Assembly (NCBI GenBank): GCA_000934455.1
Contig: KN888899.1
Coordinates: forward strand, 1 to 43,627
Length of the DNA stretch: 43,627 bases
Direction of reading: 5' to 3'
Source: Apostichopus parvimensis
Taxonomy: Eukaryota > Echinodermata > Holothuroidea > Aspidochirotida > Stichopodidae
Shown: positions 1 through 13,100 of the stretch, one piece after another
Layout: every line of letters begins with the position of its first letter
Position numbering within the stretch: position 1 is the stretch's first letter
The notes under the pieces: model-generated
Seen by the model: the letters and a program-made list of their open reading frames with translations, nothing else
The model's database searches: none
Told to the model about the DNA's origin: nothing
Position numbers and translations under genes: made by a program

Positions 1-259
1 AGTTTTTACCATTAATGTAGTGCATTAGCCCAATTACATCCATAGGAAGTAATAAAACACTGGATACAGTGATTGTCTACCCAGATCAATTCATATTAGT
101 ACAATGATGCTATACTGGATAGTTCAAAATGATAATCAGATCATACACAGTTGGAATTTTGCAATGACATATGCGGTTTAATACTTGAACAACACAAGTA
201 CAGCAGCCTCCTGAGAGGAACTGTTTTCAACAGTTTTGTAACACTCATGTTTTTCACTG

Positions 260-467
260 TCAATCTCTGTCAGGGCTGTATACTACTAGACTGAACCTCT
301 GACTCAAAGTCCAATTTTTCTGAAAACAGGGACTCGGGGAACGATCTGGGGCGCCAATATTTCCCAAGAATGCCTGAGGCTCTTCCTTGACTGCCTCCTC
401 TGGATTTGAATTTGCCTTAACTCAGATCTTCAGAGTTTGACAACAACCCTGTTTAATATCACTCCAA
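260..467 (-). pseudogene. Candidate end of gene A STAS domain with an in-frame TGA
   Basis: After a TTTCAG acceptor (468-473) the minus strand reads WSDIKQGCCQTLKI, then TGA at 422-424. It then stays open to 260 with VKANSNPEEAVKEEPQ. Aligned to gene B exon 15, the EEAV and DDAV match and the TGA falls on Gly611 (GGA). The acceptor phase does not agree with the phase-0 end of exon 12, and I found no counterpart of gene B exon 14 between 541 and 985. It could be a diverged terminal exon that stops early, a decayed one, or chance; the true exon could also lie left of the window. Confidence 0.3.
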
Positions 468-985
468 CTGAAACTTAAGTTAGCCTTGCTTGGAGTTGAG
501 AATTAAGCATTGTGAATATTAAAGTTATTCAACGCACACTTTGATTATCATTATCAACACAATCAATAGCTACATGGTAGTATAACCAGAAAGCTTCTTT
601 TTCCCCGGTGTAACATGGCAACATGAGCTGAGTTGCAAGTTGTTCTTACAAACCTTCTCTTGTCTTGCTTGCCATGGTTACAGAGTGTCTTTTATCTGAC
701 AACTACCAGTACATCTTAGCACACGTTTACCTCACAGTGTGTGCATAAATTCCAGTAGAATTGAAAAAAAATCCTCATCTCATGCAGTATGTCGAAAAGC
801 TTAAATGCAATACTATATAAGTTACACATTGTGACATTTCTCTCTTCACAACACACTCTTCTATTTGCAAGACACCCATCAGAAATCAATAACACTAAAA
901 CAAAGAAAGCAAGCAAAATGCAAATAAAACGAAACACCTAAAATTAAATTCTTCTCCACTAAGCTGTTCCTTTTCTCTCTCTTAC

Positions 986-1144
986 CTCAACAGATGTGAT
1001 GTCTAATTTAGAGACATGAGTGAAATCCAAGATGATGGGTCTAACGTAATCAGGAGATGACGTCAAATCGTAGAGATATTCGGCCAAGAAATCTCCAGCG
1101 GGATACTTGACTGAACTCTCCACTTGGATCACATATGCAGGAGT
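986..1144 (-). CDS. Gene A exon 12 (first half of STAS domain)
   Basis: 159 bp, phase 0 on both sides. It encodes a STAS beginning: VIQVESSVKYPAGDFLAEYL, then PIILDFTHVSKLDITSVE. Gene B exon 13 has VVQVDRSVRYPAADYLVDRL in register. The acceptor TTTCAG is directly preceded on the minus strand by an ATT microsatellite. The donor is GTAAGAG. Confidence 0.88.
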
Positions 1145-1148
1145 CTGA

Positions 1149-1181
<33 letters not shown>

Positions 1182-4100
1182 CATAATCATCATAATAATA
1201 ATAATAATAATAATAATAGATGCATCAATTCATACATATGTACATACAAACAAACATAAACATTCATTCTTATCATATACGAATGACCCATTTACTAGGA
1301 TTACCATAATCATTTGGTCAACAAGTGGAACACCGCGTACGTCCCAGCTGGGAGATGTGTATAGTGAAATAGCTCTATATATTAAACATTAGAGTGTAAT
1401 AGTTCTTGTTGCATCTATATAGCCCATGTTACACATCTTTCACTGGTAAGCTTGTGGGGCTAAATATGCAGCCATCAATAACATTTGTGTGTTGAAAACA
1501 ATTTATCATGCTTCCCAAACGGTTACGTCTAGTGATGCATACAACATGTTCGACTTTATTAGTTTGTGTATCACAAAAACAGTGATATCTTTTGGAACAC
1601 CACAATGAGCTTTAGAAACACGGAACAATCCTGAGTAAAAAAATAGGAAATATGATAAGTTTGCTATCATCAACATCAGAGTGATTCTACAAATAAAAGA
1701 GAAGGCCTACAATGTTTTTACAGCAAATTATATTTCCATTTATACTATCTCTTGTCATGAAAATACTTGACCCAATTAGAAGCTTATCAGTTAATACAGT
1801 TCCAGGTATATTGACATATGATGAATCTAAACTATACTGATATGATACAGGTCCTTTTTGGAAAGACTAAGGATTAATTGTTGAACTAATTCAGTTTAAA
1901 CTTTAAACCAACTTTATTATAAAGGGTGACTTTGCACATTCCTGTAGCATTCCTTGGTTAAGAGACAAATCCAAAATGGTATAGTGAAATTATAAGAAAT
2001 TTTTTATAAACAAAGTTTCAGCAGTTAGAGGTGGGGAAGGAGGGAGTGGAGGGGAGGAATGGAGAGGGGGGAGTGGAGGGGGGAGTGGAGGGGGGAATGG
2101 AGGATGTCTTGTATTTGCAATTCATTTTAGTTTAAATTTACCAATAGGCAATTAATTTGTGATTATAGAATCTTCATCAACTCTAATTCTACCTTTCCTC
2201 TCTCCCTCCTCTCACCAGCCCACTTACTTTTGTTCCCATTAAATTTACACCTATGTTTCATTAATAATTTCTGTATTAAATGAAATAAAATTACTATTGA
2301 TGAAATCTTTTAATGAAGGTGAGGAAATGTTAAAGGGACTTTGTCATATGTTCCAGTGTGTTGTGTACAGGATTTTAAAGGAGAGGGAGGGAGAAATTCT
2401 AAAATCCCCGTCCCTTAGTTTAGGGGCTGAACCTATATGGAAGAGCCAGAGGTGAATGAAGACTTTTAGACATCAAATGATGCATACTACTATAAATTAT
2501 GTCTATAATTAGCTCTAAACGCAAGGTTGTGCTACTGAATATTCTTGATTTTTCTTTTGTTAGGTTGGCAGGGGTCTAATTCTTCCCCAGCTGAATTAAA
2601 TAAAAACACACCGACTGGTCTCCCCCCCCCCCCCCCCCACCCTCCCTCCTCCTACGCCACTGATATGTTCCTAATCTAGACAAAGACAAAAAGGAGTAAC
2701 CATGACGATTTCGACCTTGGAAGACAGCTTTTGTTACTTCTTAGATCACATGTATGCATAGGCGTGGGAGCCCAATTTGATTTGGGGGGGCTGTAACGAC
2801 TTGCCCGAAAAATACAACCAAAATTATTCGCGTTCAACATGTACATATGTACATATCATATAGGCATGCATCGGTTATTTCATCGCATGCCAACTATATA
2901 CAATCATTTGCCGTCTTATTACCCTTCCATATTGGTTACAAATTTGGGGGAGTCGTTTTACATTTAGTAATGGCATTAGTAATGCCGAAATTAGTCGGGC
3001 AAGGTTACAACTTTATTTTAATTACTAAGGAGATTTTTTTTTAAACTATTGATTTCCTTTAGCTACATCATTGCAATTTATTTTTCTTTCAGTAGGTGCC
3101 CAAAAAATTCTCAGCAAATTGCCCAAATTTTCACAAAAATATTTGATTGGGGGACTGCAGCTCCCCCAGCCCCCCCCCCCCACCTCCTATGCCTATACAT
3201 GTATGAGATACTTGGCAAAATCACTGTCACTTCCGGGTACATAAACTAAGCGAGTGCTGACCAGGTTAAACTAATAATGACTGATGGTGTCTTACCACAA
3301 ATGGGTTTGCTGCAGTTACTTGGTTACCTCCACTGTAGGTTATTGTCATTGAAAAGTGAGGTCTGGCAATGGGTAAGAGGAGGATAACGAGGTCAACGGC
3401 GATGCCGATCACAATACCGTAGACCACATCAACAAGAAGAGAACAGAAGAATGTCGCCAAGGTAGGAATCAAATCCAACTCTGAAGAAAAATGGAAAAAG
3501 AAAGAAAATCTGTTCATTTCAATTTATTTCTACTATGAATGATAATTTCAGACATTACTGTAGAAAAAAGATTGTAGTAATGCAAAGGAGGAAGTGGGGA
3601 GGATGGGGGGTGGGGGAAATAGGGAAGGAGGAGGAGAGGGTAGAAGAAAATAAGAGAATTGATAAAGGAAATGATTGTTGCAGGAGTTTTGAAGGAAAGT
3701 TTGTATTTATTTGAAGTCCCTATTGAGTTGAAGGTTATTGAGGACAATCCATAGAAACAACACAATACATTATATCTGAGGGTGTATATTTACATATCTT
3801 AACATTTCATTTCAGAGCAATGGTACTTGAAATAGTGTCTCACATCACATTGTTCCTGTCACGAGGGAAACTTCAACAATTGTTAGCTTTCATGACTTTA
3901 AACAATGATCACTAAAATTTTCATCACCATAGTTTTTAAATTAGTATGACAGAGGAAAAGTAGCCACAGTAGTTCAGCAGTCACTGCAGTAACAAACCTT
4001 AATTATATTGTAGAGACCCCTTGATTTCTTTGCTGAAAAGTCTTACTTTTTATGCAGCATTCAATCAAAATTGATATTGATCAAGATGGTAAAGGTATGA

Positions 4101-7100
4101 CTTCTATAACTGATTTCAGTGAAAGCACCCCACTCCTACCCTACCCATACCTCCACCCCACCCTACCCCTTGCTGTCTCTGCTATCACTTGGCATTACAT
4201 ATTGTTTACGTTTCAAATCTTTTTTAATAATGACCAAGGTTTTAATGTAGGGATACACAAAGATGAAAACAGCTGCTAGAGATAGTAAAGTTATGAATTC
4301 TATTGATGATATCAGTAATAGCACTCCACCCCAACTCCTACCCTACCACTACCTCCACCCCACCCTACCAATTAATCTCTCTGCTATTGCTAGATATTAC
4401 TTACTGTTAACATTCCACATCATCTTAAAGACCCTGATTCTGATGTATGGATGATACTAATAAGAAGGCAACAGCTGCTAAACTTATGAATTCTATTACT
4501 GATACCAGTAATGGAGCCCTCATCTTAAAGACCCTGACTCTGGTTTAAGGATACACAGAGCTAAAGACAACAACTGCTAGAGAAGCTAATGATATGAACT
4601 CCATAACAATGGTCAGTAATAGCAGAGCAATGAATATAGTACCACTCCTCCCCAACTCCTACCCTACCACATGCCGTCTCTGCCATCGCTTGACATTACT
4701 TACTGTTAACATCCCACATCTTCTTAAAGACTCTGATTCTGATGTAGGGATACAGAGAGATGAAGACAACAGCTGCCAGAGATGCTAAAGGTATGAACTC
4801 CATAAGTGGTGTCATGAATAACAGTGCTATGAATATAATACCACCCCACTCCACCCCAACTCCTACCCTACCACATGCCGTCTCTGCTATCGCTTGACAT
4901 TACTTACTGTTAACATCCCACATCTTCTTAAAGACCCTGATTCTGATGTAGGGATACAAAGAGATGAAGACAACAGCTGCCAGAGATGCTAAAGGTATGA
5001 ACTCCATAAGTGGTGTCATGAATAACAGTGCTATGAACATAATACCACCTGTTATGATGCTGCTTAAACCGGTCTTGACATCTGCATGGTACATAATGGA
5101 GGATCTGAAGATAAAAATATTAAAACATAAGACTAATGCAAGCAAAGACAAAGGTTTACTTAGCAATTTATTAAGTCTAGGATTACTAGGGCTGTCACTT
5201 AAGTTTATAGTTACTGCGAAATTGTACCATATATGAAGAATCGTTTAAAAATTTAAAAAAAAGGAAGCTCAATTTTCCAGCAGGCATCTTTATTAGGGTC
5301 ACTAGGACAAGTTGTGCTACCTAGGGGAGTAGTCTAAATTGAGGACTCCCCTCCCCCCTTTTGGGGAAAATGATTGTGAAAGGTACCCATATGATATGAA
5401 GTCCAAAAAGTTCAATCTAACATACAAAGTAAAAGACAATAATTCTAAATGAAATGGACAATATTTTCCCCAGTATTTATTTCAACTTTATCAGCACTAT
5501 ATTGCTTAAAATCAGGACAAACATTTGGGATGGAGAGTGCAACACTATTCCCAATGGATAGATACTGTCTACAAAGACGTTTATAAGAAGCTTATAAGTA
5601 ACATGCAAATAATTATTGTCAATGGTGTAATGGGGTCATCACTCAACTATCCACACCTTCCCTTTGTAAATATCCACAGGAATTGTTCTACTTTGTGAAA
5701 GATGTATCCAAGAGAATTTTAAGTATCCATGAGAATGCTATTACCATAGGATATAACCTAAATTTGTGCCTATAACTGTGATAACAAGGTGGGGCAGTTT
5801 CATTGCTAATGTACATGAATATGCATGAGTATTCATGAATAATTTACTCAAATTTAAATCCGGTCTTTGACAACATGGTTGGTGATTAAGAGTACATTCA
5901 CTTTAAGTCCATTAGTATTGAGTCCCAAAATTTTGCTAAGAGTTTTTAGAAGGGCTTTTCTGGAAATCAGAATTAACCAAATCAATTGAAAACTGTTAAT
6001 AATTATTTACAACTGAAAACCAGCAATTTCAGTCATGTATGGAGAGCGTGGTTCCTGATGGTGTCTGAACTAGGAACATAAAGGGGGTGAGTTTATCATT
6101 TGATCGTCTTCAACTTGAAAAGTTAGATTTAAGTTCTAAACATTACAAAAGTGTTTCCATGGTTACTTACCGAATGTTACTTGCAGTGACTGGATAAGCA
6201 GACACAAAAGAACCCAGTAAGTTGCAGAACCCTGTGAAATGAGGAGCAACAACTATAAATCAGCAACATTATCAAGAAAACTACAGTACCATGATATCAT
6301 CCTTGATAATAATAGGAAAATGAGCATTTTGTTTGTGACAAAGCTTGCCTTGTGTGTAATAAAAAAAAAAAAAATCTCTGTATTCCAGTGATGTACTCAT
6401 GATTTCAAAAGTGTGGGGGGGGGGGGGTGATGGGAGCAAATTTCAAAATTTTCCCAGACAGAGTTTGGTAGGGTCATGAACTATTCTAAGGACATGTGAC
6501 ACCATTTAAACAATCATCTTTAACACAGTACATATGAAAGTGTGCAGAGAATTCAGGACTGTCTTTTGTGTAGCACTAGAAACACTTGAAAGAGGCCATA
6601 AATTCAGATGGGAGACACTCTAGTTAAGAGTTGCTGGTAATGTGTTTCCGTGTATACTCGTCTAAAGGTTCAATTTGATGATCATGTGCTATGATGGAAG
6701 CATTAAAAAAAGACTGATACAGATTGTTCTTGGTACAAAAGAAGCATATTGCATCAAGGTGAAAGTTATGAAAATACTGCAGTGCTGTGACTATATGAAA
6801 CTGTGGTAGGTCAATGCATGTAAAAAGTCCATCATCAACTATTTAATCAAGGTACTTTTCGGCGTGTTAACAAAACAAACCTGTCTCTGTGTCACTGTTC
6901 ACAAGCTGGAATTATAGTCTGTTCATTCATTACAATCTAGAGAGCTAAATCTGTGATAAAATTTTCTTCATCATAACACTGTGTTGACTTCAAAGGACAC
7001 ATGTTAGCACTGTAAGAGCAGGGAGTTGTTCCATAACAACTCCCTGGTAAGAGAGGCTGTAGGCGACCAGGATAGGTATCAGTTGTACTTGTTTTACAAT

Positions 7101-10100
7101 GGAATGACAAAAATAAGGGACTTCCCTGTATCATGTCATTCTTGTCCTTGATGCATTGTTGTTGCACTATAATTGCCTTAAACTTAAATATTACAATAAA
7201 TTAAATATTAAATTTAATAAATTAATAAATTAAATATAAATTAAATATAAAACAATAAATTAAATATAAAAATTAAATATTAAATACCTGTCATAATGAA
7301 ACTAGATTGAACTGTGTTTCAAATGTATTGTACAAATAATTGAATTAAGGCAATCAGCACAAGTAAAATGGGACAGGAGGAGGTGGATAAAGATGGGATG
7401 AGGAAGGACTATACTGGTTTGATTGTGGAGAGGCAAATTCTGCCTGGTAAATGTAAAGTTGGACTGATTGGCTAGGACAAATGCAAGTTCAGCATACTAC
7501 AAACAGAGGACATAGGAAGAAATAAGAGGTAATAATTGCATCCTCCTGTCCCCATCCTCCACACTTTTCAATTATTTACATCCTATTGCTATGCCACTGT
7601 GCCAGTTGTCTTCGTTGTGTGTGTTCCTCCATATTTCTTCCATAATAGATACTATTTTATGTATCTCATATGAGATATCCAGTCAGACAGTAATCTTGAT
7701 GTAATAATGCATTTTAAATCACTTCTTTATGAGACCTTGACAGTTTGGCTGGTATTCTGAAATATCAGCATTCCTGAAAAGTTTCTTTCACAATGCTATT
7801 GTTCAACTTAATGGCTTATTCATTGGCAATTAATGGTAGGTTTGTTTGAAAAACAATTCCTTCCAAACTAAAGAAGAAGAGTATGAAATATAAAATGACA
7901 GTATGAAAGAAAAAATGTGCATAACAGCAGCTTAACACAGAGGGCTGATATTGGTTACCACAGAGAAATGTACTTAATTGAAAAAGCATACATTTAGGGT
8001 TACCATACTTTAACTGATGAGAGGAGGACAACATTGTCGGGGCCTGGTAGAAGAGTCTAATTTGGGCCTGGGAGAAGGGTTTAATTTGAGATGTTCCCCC
8101 TCCTCTTTGTGTGGAGAATGATTTTGAAGGGTACCTTCATGAAAACGGTACCCAGTCTGAAGTTAAAACGCAATGCATGCCTTGTAATATCAGACCCATC
8201 CACAGACTGTTACTATTGAAATTTAAATTGTCTGTCCTGTGCTCAAGTTGGACTGGCTAGACGGTGAAACCATCATCATCGAGAAAGTTTCTTTTGTGTG
8301 TTTATTAAAACTTTTTTTGTAGCAAATACCCCAATATCCGGACATTTTTGGTAATTCATAGTAAGTCCGCCTGGATACTAGATAGATTGGAAAGGGGACT
8401 TGATCCGTCCAGTCAGGGAAGATGGTGACCCTTCATAAACTCCAACAGATGAGAGTAAAACAACAATTTGTAAACTTACCTAAAGCAAGAAACTCCTGAT
8501 TGTCTTCAACTTTGTAAGAATTTAATCGTCCTGGCAAATAACAAAAAGAGTAATTCCCATTTATGTAGAAGGTGAAATTCAAAAGTTTAAAGCTCACTGC
8601 ATTTTGGGTTTGGTTCCTTTAACTTTTGAGTCCTTCTGATCAAACCATGTAATATTTACAATTAATTTGGAGATCCATCAATCTATGCACTAAACCATGT
8701 ATGAGGCTATAAAACCAAATTATTAATCTATCATTAAAACTGTTCCTAATTAGGAATTTATTAAGTTATACCCTTTATTGCAATAGGACAACAGAAAGTT
8801 TTGTGTCCAGTTAATGAAATGTAATACAACACTTCATTGCTACGTTTTTAAACTTTTTGGAAGGTTGTGCATTATTTTAAACTAAAAATTTTATTCTAAA
8901 ATAAAAATTTTATTCTAAAATAGAATAGCAAATGTTGTCATGGAAATTGTCTTTTCTTTAACTTTAACACTAGCAAGGTTATGACAAAATTCAACGCAAA
9001 GTGGAGATTAACCACTTCAACCTTAAACTTCTTGTTATGGGTTTATCAGTTTTTCTTTAATAAATGCAAGTGATCAGAGGATTAAAGCAATTTCAGTCCT
9101 AAAGATTTTCACTTTTCTTTAGAGGTCATCAGCATTGACCCCAAATTTTATCGTGCTAAAACTTTCTACAAGTTTTCAAACATATTTTTTGCATCTCTAA
9201 ATTACTTCCAGACATGTTGTGGATCGTTAAATTTGGCAAACAGAAATCGTTTCAGTGATGAAAATTATTTTTGGGTTTGGTAGTGAAATGCTAGAAGTTG
9301 AAGCATAAGTGACCATTATTGGACATTCTAGCATATTTTGGGCCAATACTGATAACTGTTAAACCTTTTGAGTCCTGCTAGTACTTGGATGGAGATTGAC
9401 ATCAACTGTTTGTAAAAATGTTGCTTCCTGTAACTGAATCTATTATTATTAAACTAACTACAAAAACAAAACTAATAATAATGGTAATAATAGAGAAAAG
9501 AAGTTTAAGATTCTAAACTCACTCATTCTATTTTCTTTAAGATCTACTAAAACACTGAAAATATTTCAAACCCATCAAGGTGGAGAGACATTTTTAACAT
9601 ACATTCACAATAGTGTTTGTTTGATCATGTTGCTGTGCTAACTAATTAATAATACAATAGTTGTTAGTGACAAATCTGATGGCAAAGGAATACTAAATAA
9701 AATCTTTTTCAATTCTGGGAGGAGTGTAGGAAGGATCAAGTATTGTAGCCCTGCTCACACTTTAGGTCTTGCTATAACATGTATAAATGTATAACATAAA
9801 GTAAATGCACAGCCAAAAGGTGTCAAAGAATTTGGACTTTTCCTTGGAATGTCAGATTATTACCAGGCACCATTTAAGAAGATGTTAGGTCACTGGTGAA
9901 GTTTCATTAGACCAAGTTTGTTTCATAATTAACTTACCATATTTCTTGGCGACCGTATAGTTTAGGACGAATGGCATTAATGGAACCACAATTATTGCCA
10001 CACTGATAGCCTAATTTTAAAGAACAAAACAAGAAAATGAAAAGAAAAGACATTACAGAATCTACTAACACGAAACAGAATCTACTAACACGAAACAGAA

Positions 10101-13100
10101 TAACGAACACCATTGACAAAAGGTTGTACATGTCCAGCAAGAAACTGAATAACGAACACATGTCCAGCAAGAAACTGAATAACGAACACCATTGACCAAA
10201 GGTTGTACATGTCCAGCAAGAAACTGAATAACGAACACCATTGACCAAAGGTTGTACATGTCCAGCAAGAAACTGAATAACGAACACCATTGACCAAAGG
10301 TTGTACATGTCCAGCAAGAAACTGATTAAGAACACCATTGACAAAAGGTTTTTCATGTCCAGCAAAACTGTGGATGATCTTATGATATAACGCAACAGTG
10401 GATGTATCGATTAATCATATCTATAATCATATCTATAATAATGTAATTCTGTAATAGTTACTGACTAGTGAATATACATCCAAGTGTAAGCTGACAAGGA
10501 ATGTTTCCTACTGCCCTGTTGAGGTATACTTGGAAGGAATTTAGAGCAATGATCATACCACCCAGTTAATTGGTCTAATGTAGTCTATGGAAAAGGGCTC
10601 CATTAAAGATACACACAGTCATATCATAGATCATTCCCTGCTGTATCAAATATATTATCACGACCATCAGAGCAACTGTGTGCTTACTCAAAATTTACTG
10701 CTAAGTTCACTTTATTGTTCTTTTCCTTGGAATATTTCTTTGATTCTCAAAACTGTACAATCAATTTGTAATTAAGCTAATACAATCACTAGAGGTGATA
10801 ATAGCAACATTAGCCCAGATTAATATCATATGCAAGTTAAGCTTGAAAAAGATACAACTGATATGAAAAAATTTCATAGGTCTAGGCTAGCTGTTCATCT
10901 TTGTTTTGAGAATCAACTGAATTCCTTGAGGGCATATCACAACAAATTTGTACCAATTTGTACATATATATTTTAAAAGTTGCTACTGCCCATCTCCTAA
11001 GAATTCCACCCCATTTTCTTTAATATCATTGCATGTGTCCCACACCTTATGTACTCAGGTTCGTATCTTATCATATCTTGTTAATATCTGTATTTAAGTT
11101 TGTCTTACCTGGTATGAATGTAGATTGCCTATTTCAGGAACTTGAATAGTTATGCCACCGGTTACATTTCCTACGATGTTGATAAACCCAGACTTGCCTT
11201 GCATTTCTAATATCCAAGTTATCAGTGTCATCGTGTAAACCACTAACACTATCCTTGCTGTAGAAAAACCAAAAAACAAGTTGGCAATGTGGTACCCAAA
11301 ATGAAAAAATTATTGTGAGCAAAAAGCAAGGTGTGGCTACAACAAACTTTTTTAAAAATAACTATGTTCTGTTATTGGCTATCATAAATAGTTGCAAAAA
11401 GCACATGCTGATGGATTTACAGAATTTTTGCCTTGATATGTTATAGTCCAAGAAAACTTTGAGTGTCAAAGGGTGTGAAGACATGCACAAAAAGAAACGT
11501 CTAATGCGGGTAATCTGACCTAGTTTCGAATGAGGTGTAACAGAAGTGTTAAACACCACCATCGATCCCAGCAAAAAAGAACACAGCTTGCTACCTTCGG
11601 TAATTAGACACTAGTGTACAGTCAGTACATACAGCTATGGTCAATACCGACAGCACAGTGTACAAATGATACAGCGATGGACATCTCAGGTCCAGCTAAA
11701 GATAACAAGGTATCACGTTTCATTACTGTCTGCATTTTGTAGCCACAACCAGAAAACTTTACTTGCAAGCAACGGAAAGTTAACTTTTTCAGAGTGCGGC
11801 ACGCGGTTTGGGGCGAGTCTTCAATGATATTTCTACAGATACTCTGGTGTTCAATATATTCACTATAAAAATATGCTGATCTCTGGAATTCTCCTTTAAG
11901 GCTGCAGAGGTTATGATGTCAGCTCCTCAGTGCAGGCCTAAATGATTATGTTTATCCTCTGTTCTAAAAATTTTAATAACTCAAAATATATTCTTTAAAC
12001 GTCATATAAACAACAGAGCACCTTTGGATGATATTCAACACTGTTTTGTTTTTGACAGTCTTAATGCTTGCCCATTGAGTGCTGTGATGCATCTACGGAA
12101 CTGAACTTATGGTCTGTGGATTAGACTATGTAGTCCAGTCACTTTTACTGATGTACCTCAACTGTTTAAAGATTAATTTCTCAAACAATAAAAGTGTTAT
12201 TAAACTTAAAACCTTGACTGATAGCATAGCAGTACTTGTGAATGGTCTACCAAATATCAAAATTAATTTTGTGCCTAAAGTCATCTTTTAACAACTTTTT
12301 TAACAGGTTCATTAATATTATTAGCATTTGAACACAACCAAGAAGGTAACTGCTATAACACTTAATAGTTGGAACGTCTATTAATAAAAACTTAAAAAAC
12401 AGTAATATAAACCCAGGAATTTGATTTTGAATAATGAAAAAAACATTCTCCATAAATCTAAATTCATTTTCAAGTTATATTGAAAATGCATTGGTAAAAA
12501 TTATCCCCTATTTTTGCAGGGAGGAGATGGATGGTTTGAACATGTGTATTCAATATTTTAGGACAGCTCGGTCCTCTCCCTAACCTAATGTTTCCTATGA
12601 GTCACTTACAAAGTGAGATTATCCACAGGATCCATACACAGGAGCGTTGCCAACGAGACAGCTCCACTTCATCTTTCTTCAACTGCCATTGTTTAACATC
12701 TGTGGCAACTTTCTGATTCACCCAATGAAAAAAATATAAAAAAAACCAAAAAAGAAAAGGGGGAAAAAAATTGTGAAATTAATACAGCGTTTTGAATCTT
12801 TCACCTCACTTGCAAAAGTAACTAATGTAGTGTATATCCTCAAAAGATTCAGTTTGTATGAAGGGTTTTCAACTTAGGTCTGATTCCTTACAATACTCTT
12901 AGCATTTACTTAGTCATAAGTGTTCACAATCCTCAAATGAGCTGAAAGTCTGTGGAGCAGATTAAAACATCCCTGTTGTCCTACTGTACATCTCTCATCA
13001 CCAGCCTCCTACTGAGCTGTGTCCCCTATTAAACAGGATTATGAGTTTGGGTCAGAATCTTTTTTAAAAGCATAATGAGCATTTCTTATAATAAGTTAAA

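Noticed and set aside
716..937. Minus-strand frame ending FQFYWNLCTHCE before a GTAAAC donor as the missing STAS exon of gene A
   Set aside because: Its only plausible acceptor gives the wrong phase after exon 12, and similarity to gene B exon 14 is weak.
4704..4845. Near-identical copy of exon 10 as an alternative, mutually exclusive exon
   Set aside because: It lacks the first 19 codons and any convincing acceptor, so it cannot replace exon 10 in frame; listed as a decayed copy instead.
6388..7592. Possible transposon from CAGTGATGTACTC to ATGCCACTG
   Set aside because: Inner bases of the ends differ and the flanks (CTGTATTC and TGCCAGTT) do not match.
9934..10395. 153-residue minus-strand open frame with repeated LLDMYNLWSMVF units
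   Set aside because: It is exon 7 of gene A read through into the 49-bp minisatellite; the repeats are the translated array, and the acceptor at 10010 marks the true exon end.
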